64,000 nucleotides of DNA from Limnomonas spitsbergensis (GCA_037349105.1 JAYJMM010000106.1:558001-622000), one strand, 5' to 3'; shown: positions 11,640 to 23,741, counted from the first letter of the stretch. The notes: a model not told the origin generated them from the letters alone. A program made the numbers and translations.

Positions 11640-11681
11640 GTGTTAAGCTGTGGTAATTCAGCCTCGTGGAGACATAACGGG

Positions 11682-11742
11682 GTTTAGGGTTTTTAGGGTT
11701 GGGCGGCCGGTCTCACACCTTGTTAAGTCCTAGCAAAAGATC
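11682..11742 (+). repeat. Dispersed repeat E
   Basis: AGGGTTGGGCGGCCGGTCTC ACACCTTGTTAAGTCC; see 165-250. Confidence 0.62.
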
Positions 11743-12394
11743 ACAGGTCCTCCAGAAAAGCCGTTCCCTGGTTGCCACTAGCAGTTGTTTGCCCAAGGGC
11801 CATATGTCAGGCGGCCAGGATGCAAGATATTGCACAGGATTTTTGGCCGGTAGGAAGGGCTAACTGCCATGTGGTTTGAATTTAAATTTGAATTGAATTG
11901 TGACTGAAACATGTGACTGGGTGCTGTGAATTGCAACGGGCTCCTGAGGTTGCTCCTTGCATCCAAACCTGCCTTTCTGGGATTGCCTTCCATCTCCGAC
12001 CCATAGCTGTGCAGGGTAGGACGAATCCCTCTGCCTAAGGGTGTGCCTAAGCCATGCATTCTGGGCTGCGCCATTAGCACAAACTGTTGTGCAACAGAGT
12101 AGCCCCGCCTTTAACAGTGGCAGTGGGTTAGTGGTCGCCCTGGGTGCCACGGAGGCGCTCTTTCTATCCTGTGGGACGTGTTCATGTTTTTCTCGTTTAG
12201 GGTTTGGGGGCCCACCTCCTGAACAGGTGGAAACTGAATATGAAAACAAAGGCATTTGCCTCCCCTAGTCGGTGTTTCACTCTTACACATATGGATGTAT
12301 TTGCGCTTGGTGCGGCTTGACAGTTAATTATCATTTGCGTGTTGTTTGCCTCATGCTGCTGGTGAAATTTGATTTGTCAACCTCTGAACGTAAG

Positions 12395-12466
12395 CAGGGG
12401 ACGCTAACAAGGCCGAGCCTTGGTTTCGACTGGCGACTGAGGTGTAACGTCATCGATAACAGCAGG
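12395..12466 (+). mobile_element. Weak LINE 3' tail fragment
   Basis: GGGGACGCTAACAAGGCCGA..CTGAGGTGTAACGTCATCGATAA keeps only the conserved blocks of the tail. Confidence 0.45.
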
Positions 12467-13382
12467 GGGGGGTGCTAGGATAGTGCATACCTGCATGCCT
12501 GGCCGCGTGGGGTTGGTTGGGGCACGCTCGACTTGAGCTACCATGCACAGATAGGACCATGTTGCAGCAATGCCCCCCTCTTATATAAGGGGACCAGGAT
12601 ATGGAAACCAGCAACCTGATTTATGTGCAGCTATGTCCATCTCTTATGTGGTGGGGCAGTTATCTGACCAATTTGCGTGACATTCGAATGTCCTCAGCGT
12701 GTCTGTTCCTGCTAGCTCCCAGCATCCACTTGTCCAAGCCCTCTACCCCCCCCCTTGCTTGACTCCTTACTATTGCGGCGGGGCATGTTGCGATAGGGAC
12801 AAGCCGCCACAAGCAGGCATCGTTACACTCTGGTAATCACAGTTTCGAGTACACCTCGAGTGAACCCAATCAATGCATCAATGCCGAATGGGCATCACGT
12901 CATGATCACTTTTAAGGAGGCGTACACTGCACAGCTCTTTCTTGACCTATCAACCTACCTTGATTCTGCCAGACTCGGAGTGATCATAATTAATTACCAG
13001 CAACAGACGGCACAACGGATCTGTCTTCTGACCCCTCAAGCATGAACGAGGCGTGCCATAGATAGCTGACGCTGTTTCCTACTTTGAAACACTTGATAAA
13101 GTTGTCATAACTTTAAACATCTCGATTACTGCTGGCCACAGGGCTTTACACACCCTGCTGTCAAGCTTAACAAACGAAACAGCTTCAACACACATCAACT
13201 TGTGGACGAGATGACGCAGGACCTCTGGAACATTCCACTAAAATATGAGAATGCTTGAGATCACACATCTCTGGAATGCCCTCCATGAGTTCGGGGGAGG
13301 ACTCTGTCCCTGCTTCTAGCCTTAAGGCGCCTTTCGGGGCCGCTGAGGCGGCGCCACGGGTGGTCATCACACATCTGAAATC

Positions 13383-13462
13383 TTCTTTTCTCCCTTCTGA
13401 ACAGTTGGGCGCCCACGCAGCCGAGCTTTGAGCGGGCCTAGAGGTGTAACGTTATTGACAAA
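13383..13462 (+). mobile_element. LINE 3' tail fragment
   Basis: TTCTGAACAGTTGGGCGCCC..GCCGAGC..AGAGGTGTAACGTTATTGAC, nearly identical to the tail at 43603-43680 (opposite strand). It ends about 190 bp below the stop of the 13.65-kb gene. Confidence 0.72.
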
Positions 13463-13651
13463 TCTGAAATTGCCCTCCATGGGCCCAGTTGGCCTAAAAG
13501 TGGCCTCTCTAAGCCTAGCTGGTCTTCATGGGACCCAACTGGGCCCAGATGGTCGACCAATACACACTTTCAGCCCCACCCTCAACCCCCGTTACCCGCG
13601 CCTATCATCACTTGCCCGCCCCCCGCCGCCAGCTTCCCCCACCCCCCTCTT

Positions 13652-16600
13652 CTAGTTCATCATCATGTCCACCTCCTCCACGCCCTCCAGCAACGACTCC
13701 GTCACGCGGAAGTCGCGTTCCTCGAGCACCAGGGGCGCCACACGCCCTTCACCGGCATCCGACTGCGCCAGGCAGGCAACACATTATGACATCACACATT
13801 ATAACACCATCGGGCAAGCAGGCGGGGAGGGGGGGGCGGGAATCTCTTTCTGGAGCTAAACAGCAATTTAGCAGGCTGTAGCCCCTTCAAAAGCAGAAAC
13901 GCGGGCTTCGGGTCGCAGATTCAGGTTTTGGGCCTACGGTGAACTACGCTTTGACATCGGCCCCATACCGATATTTGCCTGGCCCAGTTTTACACGCAAA
14001 CTATGCCAACCCAGAAGGGGTATTGGCCCTGTCCAAATCTGCTGACCATACTCCTGCTGACACTTTGACATGCTTTCCTTACCAGCGGCCTCCTCCTCCG
14101 GCCCACAAGGGGCACATGCAGGCACTAGCGTCACCGTTGCAATATAAGGAGGGACAACTCAGGAATTCGTTTAACACCCTGAGCGTCAAGAAGGGCGATT
14201 TGCTGCGGGAATTCGCCAAGGGTGGGCCCAGATGGGACCCAAATCGAGCGCATGTGCTGTCCACATACCAGTGAATGCTTCTCTTAGTGTGCATCATACC
14301 ACTTAAGCAGGCTGCTGGGCAGCAACCAAAGGGCCACTGACGACCAAACGGTCACTGATGACCAAAGGGCCACTGACGACCAAAGGGCCACTGGCGACCA
14401 AACCTGGAAAATCCTAATGCCGATGGACCAAGCAGCAGAGCTTGCTGCACCAGGCCCCTGGTCACCGGCCGTGACGTATCTGAGCTGTAGCTGAGCTGTG
14501 GCTGAGCTGTAGCTGAAGCCCCCGCCTACAAACAGTGCCACCTAAGAGGTGACGTCCACACCCAGCACACCCATGCACTAAGCGAGCGCAATATCGCACG
14601 TCTGCAAGGCCTCAGGGATTTTCAAGGTAATGCCAGGTGCCAGCATCCCCCTCAGCCCAACAAACGCTCCATTTCCCCAAGCCTCCCCTCCCGTCCCCGA
14701 CCCCCCATGCTGCATTTTGCCCTCTGCTAAACAGATGATCCCCAAGCCTCCACTCCCCTCTCCGGCCTCCCATGCTGCATTTCCCCCTGCCTCCCCTGTC
14801 CCCACCTGAAGCTCCTCTAGGTAATGCCAGGTGCCAGCATACCCCCCTGCTCAAGACGTTTCATTTCCCCAGGCCTCCCCTGCCCCCCACCTGAAGCTCC
14901 TCCATCACATCTTGCCAGGCCCCGCTGGCATACAACTGCCCAACCACGGCATCATCGCTCAGATCAATCTGCAGGCAGACAGACAGGAACATATCATGCA
15001 TCAATGTTGGAGCTTAAAGAGGGGTTCACAGGTTAAGAGGGAGGGGCAGGGGAGAGGGTTTGGTAAGTTGTTGGGGGGCAGGGGGCAGAGTTTCCCAAGT
15101 CATGACGTCAAATAAATAAATCGGGGGCCGACTTCAAGAGTCTACGTCACCCACCTTTGTCCCCTCCGAACGCCAAGGTCCCTCTTTCCCCACAAAAAGT
15201 GTCTCAGTCAAAAGAAGATGGCATTCTTAACACAAAATCGGCGCAGGCGTTTGCCATCAACCCATTCCCGCCGACCTTCACCGCGACGCCCAGCCACACG
15301 TTTATTCCCCATGCACCCCAAAGCAACTCCCTAGCCACCGCCAAATGGCCATACACCCTGAAAACCCACTGGCAGCCGCATCAACTTGGGCCTGCCTCAC
15401 ACGCCAAAAAGTGAACCTGCAACCACTGGCTATTTCATGTATCTCCCCTACCTGCCCATGAGTACCCCCTGCTTCCTGTCGCTATTATTCAGACCCCTCC
15501 TCCCTTTCCCCCATGCACCCCTCCCATCATTTCTTCATCAGCTATTATTTGTCTCCCTTCACCCTTCTGCTCACCCTAGCAACATATCCTGAAGCCATCA
15601 TTTACACTTCTGACTTCTCCCAGCCCTTTCAACCCTGCTCACCCTATCAACATATCCTGAAGCCATCATTTACACTTCTGACTTCTCCCAGCCCTTTCAA
15701 CCCTGCTCACCTAGCAACATATCCTGAAGCCATCATTTACACTTCTGACTTCTCCCAGCCCTTTCAACCCTGCTCACCTAGCAACATATCCTGAAGCCAT
15801 CATTTACACTTCTGACTTCTCCCAGCCCTTTCAACCCTGCTCACCCTAGCAACATATCCTGAAGCCATCATTTACACTTCTGACTTCACCCAGCCCTTTC
15901 AACCCTGCTCACCTAGCAACATATCCTGAAGCCATCATTTACACTTCTGACTTCTCCCAGCCCTTTCAACCCTGCTCACCTCGCATCATATCCTGAAGCC
16001 ATCATTTACACTTCTGACTTCTCCCAGCCCTTTCAACCCTGCTCACCTAGCAACATATCCTGAAGCCATCATTTACACTTCTGACTTCTCCCAGCCCTTT
16101 CAACCCTGCTCACCTAGCATCATTCCCTACATCAGACACACCTCCTCCTCCCACCCCTTTCAACCCTGCTCCCCTCCCATCATTCCCTACATCAGACAAA
16201 CCTCCTCCTCCCAGCCCTTTCAACCCTGCTCACCCTATCAATATTCCCTACATCAGACAAACCTCCTCCTCCCAGCCCTTTCAACCCTGCTCCCCTCCCA
16301 TCATTCCCTACATCAGACACACCTCCTCCTCCCACCCCTTTCAACCCTGCTCCCCTCCCATCATTCCCTACATCAGACAAACCTCCTCCTCCCAGCCCTT
16401 TCAACCCTGCTCACCCTATCAACATTCCCTACATCAGACAAACCTCCTCCTCCCAGCCCTTTCAACCCTGCTCACCCTATCAACATTCCCTACATCAGAC
16501 AAACCTCCTCCTCCCAGCCCTTTCAACCCTGCTCCCCTCCCATCATTCCCTACATCAGACAAACCTCCTCCTCCCAGCCCTTTCAACCCTGCTCACCCTA

Positions 16601-19600
16601 TCAATATTCCCTACATCAGACAAACCTCCTCCTCCCAGCCCTTTCAACCCTGCTCCCCTCCCATCATTCCCTACATCAGACACACCTCCTCCTCCCACCC
16701 CTTTCAACCCTGCTCCCCTCCCATCATTCCCTACATCAGACAAACCTCCTCCTCCCAGCCCTTTCAACCCTGCTCACCCTATCAACATTCCCTACATCAG
16801 ACAAACCTCCTCCTCCCAGCCCTTTCAACCCTGCTCACCTAGCATCATTCCCTACATCAGACAAACCTCCTCCTCCCAGCCCTTTCAACCCTGCTCACCC
16901 TATCAACATTCCCTACATCAGACAAACCTCCTCCTCCCAGCCCTTTTAACCCTGCTCACCCTATCAACATTCCCTACATCAGACAAACCTCCTCCTCCCA
17001 GCCCTTTCAACCCTGCTCACCTAGCATCATTCCCTACATCAGACAAACCTCCTCCTCCCAGCCCTTTCAACCCTGCTCACCTAGCATCATTCCCTACATC
17101 AGACAAACCTCCTCCTCCCAGCCCTTTCAACCCTGCTCACCTAGCATCATTCCCTACATCAGACAAACCTCCTCCTCCCAGCCCTTTCAACCCTGCTCAC
17201 CTAGCATCATTCCCTACATCAGACAAACCTCCTCCTCCCAGCCCTTTCAACCCTGCTCCCCTCCCATCATTCCCTACATCAGACACACCTCCTTCTCCCA
17301 GCCCTTTCAACCCTGCTCACCTAGCATCATTCCCTACATCAGACAAACCTCCTCCTCCCAGCCCTTTCAACCCTGCTCACCTAGCATCATTCCCTACATC
17401 AGACAAACCTCCTCCTCCCAGCCCTTTCAACCCTGCTCCCCTCCCATCATTCCCTTCATCAGACAAACCTCCTCCTTCCAGCCCTTTCAACCCTGCTCCC
17501 CTCCCATCATTCCCTACATCAGACAAACCTCCTTCTCCAAGCCCTTGCAACCCTGCTCCCCTCCCATCATTCCCTACATGAGACACACCTCCTCCTCCCA
17601 GACCTTTCAACCCTGCTCCCCTCCCATCATTCCCTACATCAGACACACCTCCTCCTCCCAGCCCTTTCAACCCTGCTCCCCTCCCATCATTCCCTTCATC
17701 AGACAAACCTCCTTCTCTAAGCCCTTTCAACCCTGCTCCCCTCCCATCATTCCCTACATGAGACACACCTCCTCCTCCCAGCCCTTTCAACCCTGCACCC
17801 CTCCCATCATTCCCTACATGAGACACACCTCCTCCTCCCAGCCCTTTCAACCCTGCTCCCCTCCCATCATTCCCTACATCAGACACACCTCCTCCTCACA
17901 CCCCTTTCAACCCTGCTCCCCTCCCATCATTCCCTACATCAGACAAACCTCCTCCTCCCAGCCCTTTCAACCCTGCTCACCCTATCAACATTCCCTACAT
18001 CAGACAAACCTCCTCCTCCCAGCCCTTTCAACCCTGCTCACCCTATCAACATTCCCTACATCAGACAAACCTCCTCCTCCCAGCCCTTTCAACCCTGCTC
18101 ACCTAGCATCATTCCCTACATCAGACAAACCTCCTCCTCCCAGCCCTTTCAACCCTGCTCACCCTATCAACATTCCCTACATCAGACAAACCTCCTCCTC
18201 CCAGCCCTTTCAACCCTGCTCACCCTATCAACATTCCCTACATCAGACAAACCTCCTCCTCCCAGCCCTTTCAACCCTGCTCACCTAGCATCATTCCCTA
18301 CATCAGACAAACCTCCTCCTCCCAGCCCTTTCAACCCTGCTCACCTAGCATCATTCCCTACATCAGACAAACCTCCTCCTCCCAGCCCTTTCAACCCTGC
18401 TCACCTAGCATCATTCCCTACATCAGACAAACCTCCTCCTCCCAGCCCTTTCAACCCTGCTCACCTAGCATCATTCCCTACATCAGACAAACCTCCTCCT
18501 CCCAGCCCTTTCAACCCTGCTCACCTAGCATCATTCCCTACATCAGACAAACCTCCTCCTCCCAGCCCTTTCAACCCTGCTCACCCTATCAACATTCCCT
18601 ACATCAGACACACCTCCTTCTCCCAGCCCTTTCAACCCTGCTCACCTAGCATCATTCCCTACATCAGACAAACCTCCTCCTCCCAGCCCTTTCAACCCTG
18701 CTCACCTAGCATCATTCCCTACATCAGACAAACCTCCTCCTCCCAGCCCTTTCAACCCTGCTCACCTAGCATCATATCGTGAAGCCATCATCTACACTTC
18801 TGACTTCTCCCACCCCTTTCAACCCTGCTCCCCTCCCATCATTCCCTACATCAGACAAACCTCCTCCTCCCAGCCCTTTCAACCCTGCTCCCCTCCCATC
18901 ATTCCCTACATCAGACAAACCTCCTCCTCCCAGCCCTTTCAACCCTGCTCCCCTCCCATCATTCCCTACATCAGACAAACCCCTCCTCCCAGCCCTTTCA
19001 ACCCTGCTCCCCTCCCATCATTCCCTTCATCAGACAAACCTCCTCCTCCCAGCCCTTTCAACCCTGCTCCCCTCCCATCATTCCCTACATCAGACAAACC
19101 CCTCCTCCCAGCCCTTTCAACCCTGCTCCCCTCCCATCATTCCCTACATCAGACAAACCTCCTCCTCCCAGCCCTTTCAACCCTGCTCCCCTCCCATCAT
19201 TCCCTTCATCAGACAAACCTCCTCCTTCCAGCCCTTTCAACCCTGCTCCCCTCCCATCATTCCCTACATCAGACAAACCTCCTCCTCCCAGCCCTTTCAA
19301 CCCTGCTCCCCTCCCATCATTCCCTTCATCAGACACACCTCCTCCTCCCAGCCCTTTCAACCCTGCTCCCCTCCCATCATTCCCTTCATCAGACAAACCT
19401 CCTTCTCCAAGCCCTTTCAACCCTGCTCCCCTCCCATCATTCCCTACATGAGACACACCTCCTCCTCCCAGCCCTTTCAACCCTGCTCCCCTCCCATCAT
19501 TCCCTACATCAGACAAACCTCCTCCTCCCACCCCTTTCAACCCTGCTCCCCTCCCATCATTCCCTTCATCAGACAAACCTCCTTCTCTAAGCCCTTTCAA

Positions 19601-21320
19601 CCCTGCTCCCCTCCCATCATTCCCTACATGAGACAAACCTCCTCCTCCCAGCCCTTTCAACCCTGCTCCCCTCCCATCATTCCCTACATCAGACACACCT
19701 CCTCCTCCCAGCCCTTTCAACCCTGCTCCCCTCCCATCATTCCCTACATCAGACAAACCTCCTCATCTCAGCCCTTTCAACCCTGCTCCCCTCCCATCAT
19801 TCCCTTCATCAGACAAACGTCCTCCCCCCAGCCCCTGCATCTGCATAATTCCCACTCTCGCATCATATCCTGAAGCCATCATTCACACTTCCGACTTCTC
19901 CCATCCTTTTTCCCCCTGCTCACCTCCCATCACTCCCTACTTCTATCAGACAAGCCTCTTCCTCCCTGCCCCCTCCTCCCACGCCATTTGCCGCTCTGTT
20001 ATCATACCTGCATCAAGCGGCCAGACTCGTCTGCAGGCAGGAAGAAGATGTGGCCGTCGGCTTGCTCACGGAGAAGAATGAACCCGGGGCTCTGTAAACC
20101 AGGCACGACATTAGGCATGATAAGTAGGGAGGTGTGACTACGGTTGGCAAGGTATACGGTAAAGGGGGGGCAGGGCAGATGGGATCCACAACTTGGGAGT
20201 CACACACAGTGCATACACGCGGTCCCTCCTTGTGGCACATCTGAAAAGGCTCACCACCCTAAGAAAGAAAGAAAGGAAGCTATGCCCTACTTGGGCGTTG
20301 ATGTTAAGGAAACAACCCAGCTTGCGGCCGTAGCCACATCCGCGCCGTTACCATATACTCACAACCCTAACCAAATGCATATCTTACACCAGCCCATGTG
20401 CAGTTTTTTTTTTTGGTTACCGGACCACCGTTGATGGGCCGTGCTGTGGCCACCCCTGGGCCGATTTACACCAGATCTGGACCGGCCTCTGGCTGGTGGC
20501 CTTGGCAGCAGGGCTGGCCGAGCCAGGGGCTGGTGGCCGTAGGCCACAGTGTGGCTGAAATGTAGCTGAAAGTGATGCGGTAACCACTGCAAAAACCACT
20601 GCCCAGATGCATACGACCCTTCACCTGCCTGTCAAATCCCACCCTCACACCTACATGCACATGTCCACAGCAATCTGTCTAGTACCCACTGAGACCTAAG
20701 CACGTGCATGCAGCATGCATCCCTTTGACCTGCATGAACATGTCCACAGCAATCTGTCTAGCACCCACAGTGACTTACAGACCTGCATGCAGTGTGCATC
20801 CCTTTGACCTGCATGTCGTTCTCAATCATGCACCCCCCTCCTCACCTGCAGACACACGTTAAAATCAGCCTGCCTAGCACCCACCGTACCCTACACACCT
20901 GCATGCAGCATTCATCCCTTGAACCTGCATATCAATCTCAGCCATGCGCCCCCCCCCTTACTTGCATGCACGCGTTCATTGCAACCTGTCAGCCATGCAC
21001 CCCCCTCACTTGCATGCACACGTTCATTGCAACCTGTCAGCCATGCACCCACTGCACTTGCATGCACACGTTCACTGCAACCTGTCAGCCATGCACCCCC
21101 CCCACCTGCACCCCCCCCCCCCCAGCCTGCACCCCCCCCCCCCCCCTCACTTGCATGCACACGTTCACTGCAACCTGTCAGCCATGCACCCCCCTCACCT
21201 GCATGCACACATTCACTGCAACCTGTCAGCCATGCACCCCCCCCCCACCTGCATGTCATTCTTGATCATGAACCACCGCCCGTCCCGCGCCTTGAGGGAC
21301 ACACGCCCGTCAGGGGCTCT
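13652..21320 (-). CDS. Unidentified multi-exon gene (C-terminal part)
   Basis: Four exons read on the minus strand: 21249-21320 (RAPDGRVSLKARDGRWFMIK..), 20008-20091 (SPGFILLREQADGHIFFLPA..), 14891-14968 (IDLSDDAVVGQLYASGAWQD..) and 13652-13762 (SDAGEGRVAPLVLEERDFRV.., ending DMMMN, TAG). Each has a pyrimidine-tract acceptor and a CAG|GT donor, except the last, which ends at the stop. All junctions are phase 0, which supports one transcript. An alternative short terminal exon at 14578-14601 also starts in phase 0 after GCCTTGCAG and stops after seven codons. The 20007-14969 intron holds the 60/67-bp satellite. I do not recognise the family. The pattern GWxF..LPADESGR-like/GRWFMIK looks like repeated beta units, but that is only an impression. 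The upstream end is unknown. Confidence 0.6.
14325..14402 (+). repeat. GGCCACTGACGACCAAA tandem
   Basis: Five ~19-bp units with small changes. Confidence 0.85.
14397..14520. mobile_element. MITE family A fragment
   Basis: ACCAAACCTGG..GATGGACCAAGCAGCAGAGC..GCTGCACCAGG and repeated GAGCTGTAGCTGAGCTGTGG match the core and right arm of family A. The termini are lost. Confidence 0.5.
15584..16115 (-). repeat. 67-bp satellite block
   Basis: Eight units of about 67 bp (ATATCCTGAAGCCATCATTT ACACTTCTGACTTCTCCC..). The second half (CAGCCCTTTCAACCCTGCTCA) is shared with the 60-bp unit that follows. Confidence 0.93.
16116..19860 (-). repeat. 60/61-bp satellite, ~60 units
   Basis: Unit TTCCCTACATCAGACAAACC TCCTCCTCCCAG.. 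plus a shared half. Junctions come in three types: CTCACCTAGCATCA (60 bp), CTCCCCTCCCATCA (60 bp) and CTCACCCTATCAACA (61 bp). A single 67-bp-type unit interrupts it at 18772-18838 and another closes it near 19860. Because 60 is divisible by 3, long repetitive open frames run both ways; they are not genes. It fills the intron 14969-20007. Confidence 0.95.
20255..20353 (-). repeat. SINE-like repeat F
   Basis: Same block order as 8127-8219: AAGAAAGAAAGAAAG, CTATGCCCTACTTGGGCGT, TTAAGGAAACAACCCAGC, TCCGCGCCGTTACCAT. Confidence 0.5.
20401..20601 (+). mobile_element. MITE family A copy (hAT-like)
   Basis: Ends CAGTTTTTTT..GGTTACCGGACCACC and CGGTAACCAC..AAAAACCACTG are inverted repeats. The core is GCCAC..CTGGGCCGATT..CAGATCTGGACCGGCCTC..GGCAGCAGGGCTGG. 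Flanks CCCATGTG and CCCAGATG agree at 6 of 8 bases, as expected for an old 8-bp target duplication. Confidence 0.72.
20640..20850 (+). repeat. Short tandem copies with CATGTCCACAGCAATCTGTC
   Basis: CATGTCCACAGCAATCTGTC TAGYACCCAC..TGCATCCCTTTGACCTGCAT occurs twice at ~90-bp spacing, with a third partial copy. They carry degenerate copies of the exon end at 21249. Confidence 0.8.
20930..21248 (-). repeat. ~49-bp array abutting a splice donor
   Basis: Units CAGCCATGCACCCCCC..ACTTGCATGCACACGTTCAC..TGCAACCTGT, six to seven copies. The array runs directly into the donor of exon 21249-21320. Confidence 0.88.
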
Positions 21321-21725
21321 CTGAAAGCCCACCTACGGAGCGCAATGGGAAGGGCAGGACAGGTCCCATCAGTACATACGGGACTTCAAGTGGATCGAGT
21401 AATGGAATTGATGCAGCAGCCATTCATGCCAGCTTGGGACTGCCATTCCTCAGGAAAGAAACACATGTTTCATGTATCGCTGCTCTCCCGCGGAAAATGC
21501 AAAAAAATCCCGACTCCCGACAGAAAATTGGCGCCAACAATCGCCAGCAATCGTTTCAATGTCTCCCTCACCCTCAGCAACGTGTATGATGATTATCAGG
21601 GAAGGCAAATAAGATCCTCAGTGTGCCCACATGTTATTACACATCCAGTCCAGGCTGCAAGCCTCCGTGTGCACAAGAAAAAAGGAGAAGAGGCAGAGGG
21701 GTAGCCGGAGGAAGGTCCCTGTCAC

Positions 21726-21876
21726 CTAGGGGGTCGGACCAGTCCTCCGGCTTATAATACGGGATGTGTTCCCAATTGATGTTACTAAGAGATTTCAGAA
21801 GCCTGGGTCGCTCGCGTGGCTCTCGGGGAGGCACCAAGAGGGAGGTCAGACAGAGAGAGGATAAACCTCCCCCCAT
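21726..21876 (-). CDS. Possible exon upstream of the 13.7-21.3 kb gene
   Basis: A minus-strand open stretch encodes PREPRERPRLLKSLSNINWE and HIPYYKPEDWSDPLG before CCTAG|GTGAC. The composition looks coding. Its end phase (1) does not match the phase-0 exon at 21249-21320, so either an exon is missing between them or this belongs to another gene. Confidence 0.35.
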
Positions 21877-23093
21877 CAGGCCATGATAGAATCGTCCTTG
21901 GTTGTAGCTCCTAGCTGGGTTTCGAGTCCTGTCTTTTCAAGGCTGCCCTGCAAGCTGTGGTTGTTGTTGCCACAAGCCATGCTTCCCTGTGGATTGAGGA
22001 GAGCCCTGGCAACTTTTAGCTTCATGATCGTTTTCCAAGCTGAACATACCATAGTATTTTAATGCACCCTCTCCACATGTTAGGTGTTGCTGGTGTTTAG
22101 GGTGGTTCTCTTTTCTCTGCACTAGGCTATACCCCAAAAGGAACCACCAATGAGGGCAACCTAACCCACAGCACAGGTGACACACTGAGCAGTTCATTTT
22201 TTTAGAGTGGTATACCACGACCAGCTACAGTTCAGCTACACTGTGACCCCCGGCCGCAAGCCCCCGGTGCGGCCAGCCCTGCTGCTTGGGCCACCGGCCG
22301 GAGGCCGGTCCAGGCTTGGTGTGAATCGGCCCAGGGGTGGCAGCAGGGCGGCCCAGGAAAGGTGGTCTGGTACCCACTAAAATAAACACTGACACTGGTG
22401 CACCTGACTGTGGCCCCTGTTTGCCATCTCATGCATTGAAATCATCAAAGGGAATGATTGTGTTTCCTAGTGTCAAGTAAATGAATGAGGAAAGAAAACT
22501 TAAAATGAAAATTACAATAGCTACACTACCGCTAAATATTCCGCCTGCATAGTGCGGCTTGCTGTGCTCATGCACCGGTGATGATTCATTCTTCCATGCT
22601 TAGGCACATGCATGAGGTGTGGCAAATGCTTGAGCTGTGTCGATCAACCATCGAAAATAGTTGCAGTCGGACGCCCTGTATGCATGACGAACTCCGCGTG
22701 TGGTGCACTGCATCTGGCTCCACACCCATCTGGTCCAAAGCTGAACCCCTGGAAAGAGGCTAACAACTGTAGCATCCTGAATACCGTACCTCAGGACCGT
22801 GCATGCACACACAAGTTATGCGTTGTTCCATAGCAGTGACCATGTAATGAATCGCAGCCCATTCAAAGACACCAGTATAGAACCTTGCACGACTGCTGTC
22901 ATGCACGTGCGCCGTGGTAATCAAAGTACGGGGTGTTCATAATCCGCGGACTGGTGGGGGAGGCATGGCTTGGAGTGCCAAGAGCAAGTGCTCAGGTCAC
23001 GAGACGCATGCATGAGCCATTCTTCGTCTCATGATGAACAGGGCCCATGCAAAGGCCACAAGCAGCCCAATTTTTGTGTGTGGGAGGAGATAC
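21877..23093. other. No confident gene
   Basis: Contains the family-A MITE at 22190-22391. A minus-strand open stretch near 22680-22760 after TTTCCAG could be an exon of the 23-kb gene, but I could not support it. Confidence 0.4.
22190..22391 (-). mobile_element. MITE family A copy
   Basis: CAGTTCATTTTTTTAGAGTG..GGTACCCACTAAAATAAACACTG with the family core in reverse orientation (CTGCTTGGGCCACCGGCCGG). Flanks ACACTGAG and ACACTGGT match at 6 of 8. Confidence 0.72.
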
Positions 23094-23672
23094 AGGTAGG
23101 TTGAAGACAGAGGTATCGTGAATTGGCCCTCCGGCCAGTCTCTCCAATCGCACCTTGTCTCGAGCAGTGTCGAGGTCCGCTTGCCGGTATCCACCCTTGT
23201 CCAGCATCGTGAGCAGATCCCGCAGCTCAGTGGTAAGCAGGTACTCGTCGAATTGCGCTGCCTGCTGATCTGCCTCTTCATCGCTAGGGGCACGACCCTC
23301 GGACGCGACGGACGCAAGGGTGAAGAGAGGTTGCGTGTCATGATGCGCTGCAATGGCTGATAAGGGTGCAGACAGCGATAGGGATCCACTGCTTGCTAAG
23401 ACTGCAGCTGCAAGTAGCAACGATGCAAAATGGGAGCGAGGCTGCTGCAGCTGCTGCCGCACAACGTCATCGTCATCGCAATCGGCTGCATGACGTGCCT
23501 CGGTTTTTGAATCCACGCTGCATGTCCGGAGGCTAAGCAATCTGGGCAAGCTTGCTGATGCGAGCGCGCTGCCTCGGCTCCTATGTCCGACGACCGAATT
23601 GCTGCCTCCTCCTCTCACGATGGAGGCTCCGTGGCTAAGGCGCAAGCGCTGACGCATCATCGTCGCATGCAT
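23094..23672 (-). CDS. First exon of a putative plastid-targeted protein
   Basis: 193 codons from Met at 23672 (an upstream in-frame Met lies at 23741) to a donor GTATCT at 23093. The N-terminus is rich in Arg, Ser, Ala and Gly with almost no acidic residues. It is followed by an acidic stretch (DCDDDDVV) and a hydrophobic segment (SLLLAAAVLASSGSLSL) ending at SAPLSAIAA. This resembles a bipartite chloroplast stroma/thylakoid-lumen signal. The mature part is helical: DEYLLTTELRDLLTMLDKGG, then YRQADLDTARDKVRLERLAGG. Downstream exons were not identified with confidence. A possible one after TTTCCAG near 22750 was not convincing. Function unknown; the targeting is inferred. Confidence 0.5.
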
Positions 23673-23741
23673 CACGTTACCGCGGAAATTCCTAATTTCA
23701 GCACGATTGTTGGATCCGATGTCACTGGTTGGCACACACAC

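Larger units (their letters stand above)
11362..13651. other. Intergenic region, no gene seen
   Basis: Between two convergent genes. It holds the second copy of the 175-bp repeat, repeat E and two LINE tails. No open frame with splice context was convincing. Confidence 0.6.

Noticed and set aside
18772..19873. 364-codon plus-strand protein of SPFNPAPLPSFPTSDKPP repeats
   Set aside because: 60-bp satellite in an intron of the opposite-strand gene; frame changes at each 61-bp unit.
20944..21324. Open frames with MHAHVHCNLSAMHPP repeats
   Set aside because: Tandem repeat derived from an exon end on the other strand; no independent coding evidence.
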